Assembly: GCA_966250335.1 (NCBI GenBank)
Contig: CBINGZ010000021.1
Location: 21,767 to 85,766, forward strand
Source of the DNA: OLB7 sp966250335
GTDB taxonomy: Bacteria; Bacteroidota; Ignavibacteria; OLB7
DNA: 64,000 nt
Direction of reading: 5' to 3'
In this document: positions 63,676-64,000 of the stretch, piece by piece
Layout of the letters: each line of letters begins with the position of its first letter
Position numbering within the stretch: position 1 is the first letter of the stretch
The notes under the pieces: model-generated
Seen by the model: only the letters and a program-made list of their open reading frames with translations
The model's database searches: none
What the model was told of the DNA's origin: nothing
Program-made: the position numbers and the translations under genes

Positions 63676-64000
63676 ATGGGGCTTTCTCTTTTCCCTTCTC
63701 TCGTTCTTAAACGAGAATCAGCATATGTAGTGATGCTTGTGCTATTCCTTATTCTCACGATCGGATCGGTGAGCCCGGTGCTGGCGATTGGTGATTCGAA
63801 CCGAATCGAGACCGCAAAGCCTGATCCGGTAGCTGACAGCGTCATGCCCGCCACTCATATCCTCGCCATCGGACATTTCAACGATGATTCCCGTCCCGAT
63901 ACCCTATTTGGCGGGTTCGACTCGCACATGAACATCCGTCCGGCATTCATCGCGTGGGGAGATTCATCGAAAAAGGGAGGGGAGCGTAAGGAACGCACGG
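63676..64000 (+). CDS. FG-GAP-type secreted protein, 3' end outside the window
   Basis: The frame is open from the ATG at 63676 to the window end (108 residues). It has a signal-type segment (VVMLVLFLILTIGSVSPVLA; an ATG at 63733 is an alternative start) and then the motif ILAIGHFNDDSRPDTLFGG. That matches the FG-GAP/VCBS calcium-loop phrase in the cargo at 28646-30403 ('YLASGDFDNSGFKDIV'). It is probably another large surface propeller, possibly with a T9SS sorting domain beyond the window. Confidence 0.7.
   Translation, partial: MGLSLFPSLVLKRESAYVVMLVLFLILTIGSVSPVLAIGDSNRIETAKPDPVADSVMPATHILAIGHFNDDSRPDTLFGGFDSHMNIRPAFIAWGDSSKKGGERKERT

Overview
The window looks like chromosome of a Bacteroidota/Chlorobiota-group bacterium, plausibly in the Kapaibacterium/Ignavibacteria neighbourhood. 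The placement rests on many secreted proteins ending in type IX secretion (T9SS) sorting domains (a PNP-type motif, then a roughly 70-residue beta domain ending in VVR, VVK or similar), a TonB-dependent receptor, a Big_5-type lipoprotein and high GC. No rRNA or ribosomal protein gene is present, so the taxonomy is inference. All domain calls are by eye; no search was run.

Layout. 0.2-12 kb: an unusual 637-residue protein (virus-like cysteine-protease-type region joined to a solute-binding-protein-like region), three T9SS cargo genes (sortilin-like propeller, repeat protein, DUF4397-like), an alpha/beta hydrolase in a lower-GC patch, and decayed genes (TPR regulator, ABC ATPase). 12.5-16.7 kb: tRNA-Ser(CGA), a 1232-residue cargo with eight 76-residue repeats, a long hairpin, and a collapsed relic of a paralogue of that cargo. 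17-21.3 kb: a DUF4062-STAND-TPR protein and a GH16 lipoprotein. 21.3-33.4 kb: four more cargo loci; one is split by a frameshift, and one is a highly biased S74/tail-fibre-type surface protein. 33.6-38.7 kb: a forward cluster with a metallophosphoesterase, two envelope proteins, a secreted Xaa-Pro aminopeptidase (ATGA-coupled) and a YacP-like NYN nuclease. 38.7-49.5 kb: a Big_5 lipoprotein, an unknown protein, gamma-glutamyltransferase, an orphan HigA/NadS-type regulator, an NlpC/P60 hydrolase and two tandem peptide-binding lipoproteins. 49.6-62.3 kb: two paralogous metalloprotease-propeller-barrel proteins flanking a TonB-dependent receptor and a VWA/WD40/T9SS cargo. 62.3-63.4 kb: an IS5-like element and a related MITE, inserted one after the other into the intrinsic terminator of the preceding gene. 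The window ends inside an FG-GAP-type secreted protein.

How it fits together. Most products act in the periplasm, outer membrane or on the surface: peptide turnover (Xaa-Pro aminopeptidase, gamma-glutamyltransferase, peptide-binding lipoproteins), wall remodelling (NlpC/P60), glucan hydrolysis (GH16) and a large T9SS exoproteome. No T9SS machinery gene is seen here, so the cargo must rely on machinery encoded elsewhere. Several relics show that cargo genes duplicate and decay in place. The strongest candidates for something new are the protease-like/solute-binding fusion at 215-2128, the IS/MITE nested in a terminator, the protease-propeller-barrel pair and the eukaryote-like STAND protein.
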